From NCBI RefSeq assembly GCF_002252505.1, contig NZ_NNRL01000143.1, positions 1-64,000 of the forward strand: a DNA stretch of 64,000 nucleotides. The letters are read 5' to 3'. A program made the position numbers and the translations under genes. Below are positions 63,444 to 64,000 of the stretch, in pieces (position 1 is the first letter of the stretch; every line of letters begins with the position of its first letter). The notes beneath the pieces are model-generated. The model worked only from the letters and a program-made list of their open reading frames with translations. It was not told the DNA's origin and searched no databases. The DNA is from Brucella grignonensis. Lineage in GTDB: Bacteria; Pseudomonadota; Alphaproteobacteria; Rhizobiales; Rhizobiaceae.

Positions 63444-64000
63444 ATGCGCACTTTGGCATTCACGGAGCTGTATCGCAACAATCATATTATTCTCCCAAAG
63501 CAGGATGAACTAAAAATCGCTGAGTCCATTGCTTGGCGAATAGTGCCATATTTTCCACGACGCGGTCGAATGGCATGGTACCGCCTGAAAACACCCGTGG
63601 CCAGTTTAACAGCCGAGGGACGCCTGCTTTCGGGTGTAAAACTGAAAGGACTTGGTGCCTACAATCCACCGGTGGAGGGTCGTGGGCGAGACGCAATTCT
63701 CGATTCCTTCGCTCAGGACCCGGTGCAGCCGACCACCTTACCGTTATCCAGTTTCGCAACTTATCCTCATCTGGGCTTCGATGTGAAAGGTGAGTTAACG
63801 GTGTCGCTTGGTGCTACCGCCCCTGTCGGTGGCATCGTGGTAGAGCGCGCGACCCGGGAATATCTGACAGCACAGAGGTTGATAGAACGGGGGGTCTCAT
63901 CGATTGAGCCTTATCTCGTCGTCCACTATACAGAATTGAATGCTTTTGCGGATCAGCCGCTGGGCGCGGTCGTATCATTGACGCCCGACGCGGCCCCCTA
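63444..64000 (+). CDS. Unknown protein, 3' end outside window
   Basis: At least 185 aa, open to the right edge. A GGGGGAGG ribosome site precedes ATG 63444. Blocks such as SGVKLKGLGAYNPP, GGIVVERATREYLTAQRLIERGV and PYLVVHYTEL recall the N-terminal pattern of SelO-like pseudokinases but I cannot confirm this. Probably co-transcribed with the YggS gene. Soluble, no signal peptide. Confidence 0.6.
   Translation, partial: MRTLAFTELYRNNHIILPKQDELKIAESIAWRIVPYFPRRGRMAWYRLKTPVASLTAEGRLLSGVKLKGLGAYNPPVEGRGRDAILDSFAQDPVQPTTLPLSSFATYPHLGFDVKGELTVSLGATAPVGGIVVERATREYLTAQRLIERGVSSIEPYLVVHYTELNAFADQPLGAVVSLTPDAAP

Noticed and set aside
1-64000. CRISPR arrays, rRNA and tRNA genes
   Set aside because: No regularly spaced repeats and no recognisable tRNA arms or rRNA segments were seen while reading; a covariance-model scan would be decisive for tRNAs.

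Overview
The window is a GC-rich piece of a large conjugative plasmid (or chromid) from an alphaproteobacterium, most likely Rhizobiales. The indicators are a repABC replication cluster read on the minus strand, with its counter-transcribed RNA and a parS palindrome; the DUF1403/ScpB/tyrosine-recombinase neighbourhood typical of rhizobial plasmids; a complete VirB1-VirB11 type IV secretion operon; and a traA / oriT / traC-traD-traG mobilisation block. No rRNA, tRNA or CRISPR array was seen.

Layout. (1) 1-6.1 kb: end of a cbb3-type terminal oxidase operon (ccoN, ccoO, a tri-haem cytochrome c, a TsdA-like di-haem cytochrome c and a CPC-type copper P-ATPase). (2) 6.1-8.7 kb, minus strand: a SoxB-like metallophosphoesterase, and an ArsR-family regulator overlapped by a 1-Cys peroxiredoxin. 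(3) 8.8-15.2 kb: cydDCABX, the cytochrome bd oxidase and its assembly exporter. Regions 1-3 together form a low-oxygen or sulfide/thiosulfate respiration island. (4) 15.3-22.2 kb, minus strand: a tight five-gene defence operon, abiEi-abiEii-Mrr-like nuclease-hamA-hamB (type IV toxin-antitoxin plus Hachiman). (5) 22.3-31.9 kb: scpB, DUF1403, a tyrosine recombinase, repC-repB-repA, a thermonuclease-like protein and a second, orphan RepC. (6) 31.9-36.3 kb: an intact Tn3-family transposon with 38-bp terminal repeats and a 5-bp target duplication, carrying a P-loop kinase-like passenger. (7) 36.5-47.7 kb: wHTH regulator, TrbM-like protein, virB1-virB11 and one hypothetical. (8) 47.9-57.3 kb: a zeta toxin with a BID-like C-terminus, a small antitoxin candidate, relaxase TraA with two BID-like domains, oriT, traCDG. 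(9) 57.3-62.3 kb: plasmid accessory genes (two small ORFs, membrane protein, frameshifted DUF1173, WGR, DUF736, VapBC). (10) 62.6-64 kb: a YggS-type PLP protein and an unfinished unknown gene.

How the parts work together. repABC gives replication and segregation; virB plus traACDG gives self-transfer; VapBC, AbiE and perhaps zeta stabilise the plasmid; Hachiman/Mrr defends the host; and the oxidase block gives the host respiratory flexibility. Four exact TTAA-N7-TTAA motifs (CtrA-box type) lie in intergenic regions, including directly upstream of repA, which suggests coupling of plasmid functions to the host cell cycle. The most interesting candidates are the composite defence operon (with an apparent ATA start codon on the Mrr-like gene), the zeta-BID toxin encoded directly after the relaxase, and the paired replication modules.
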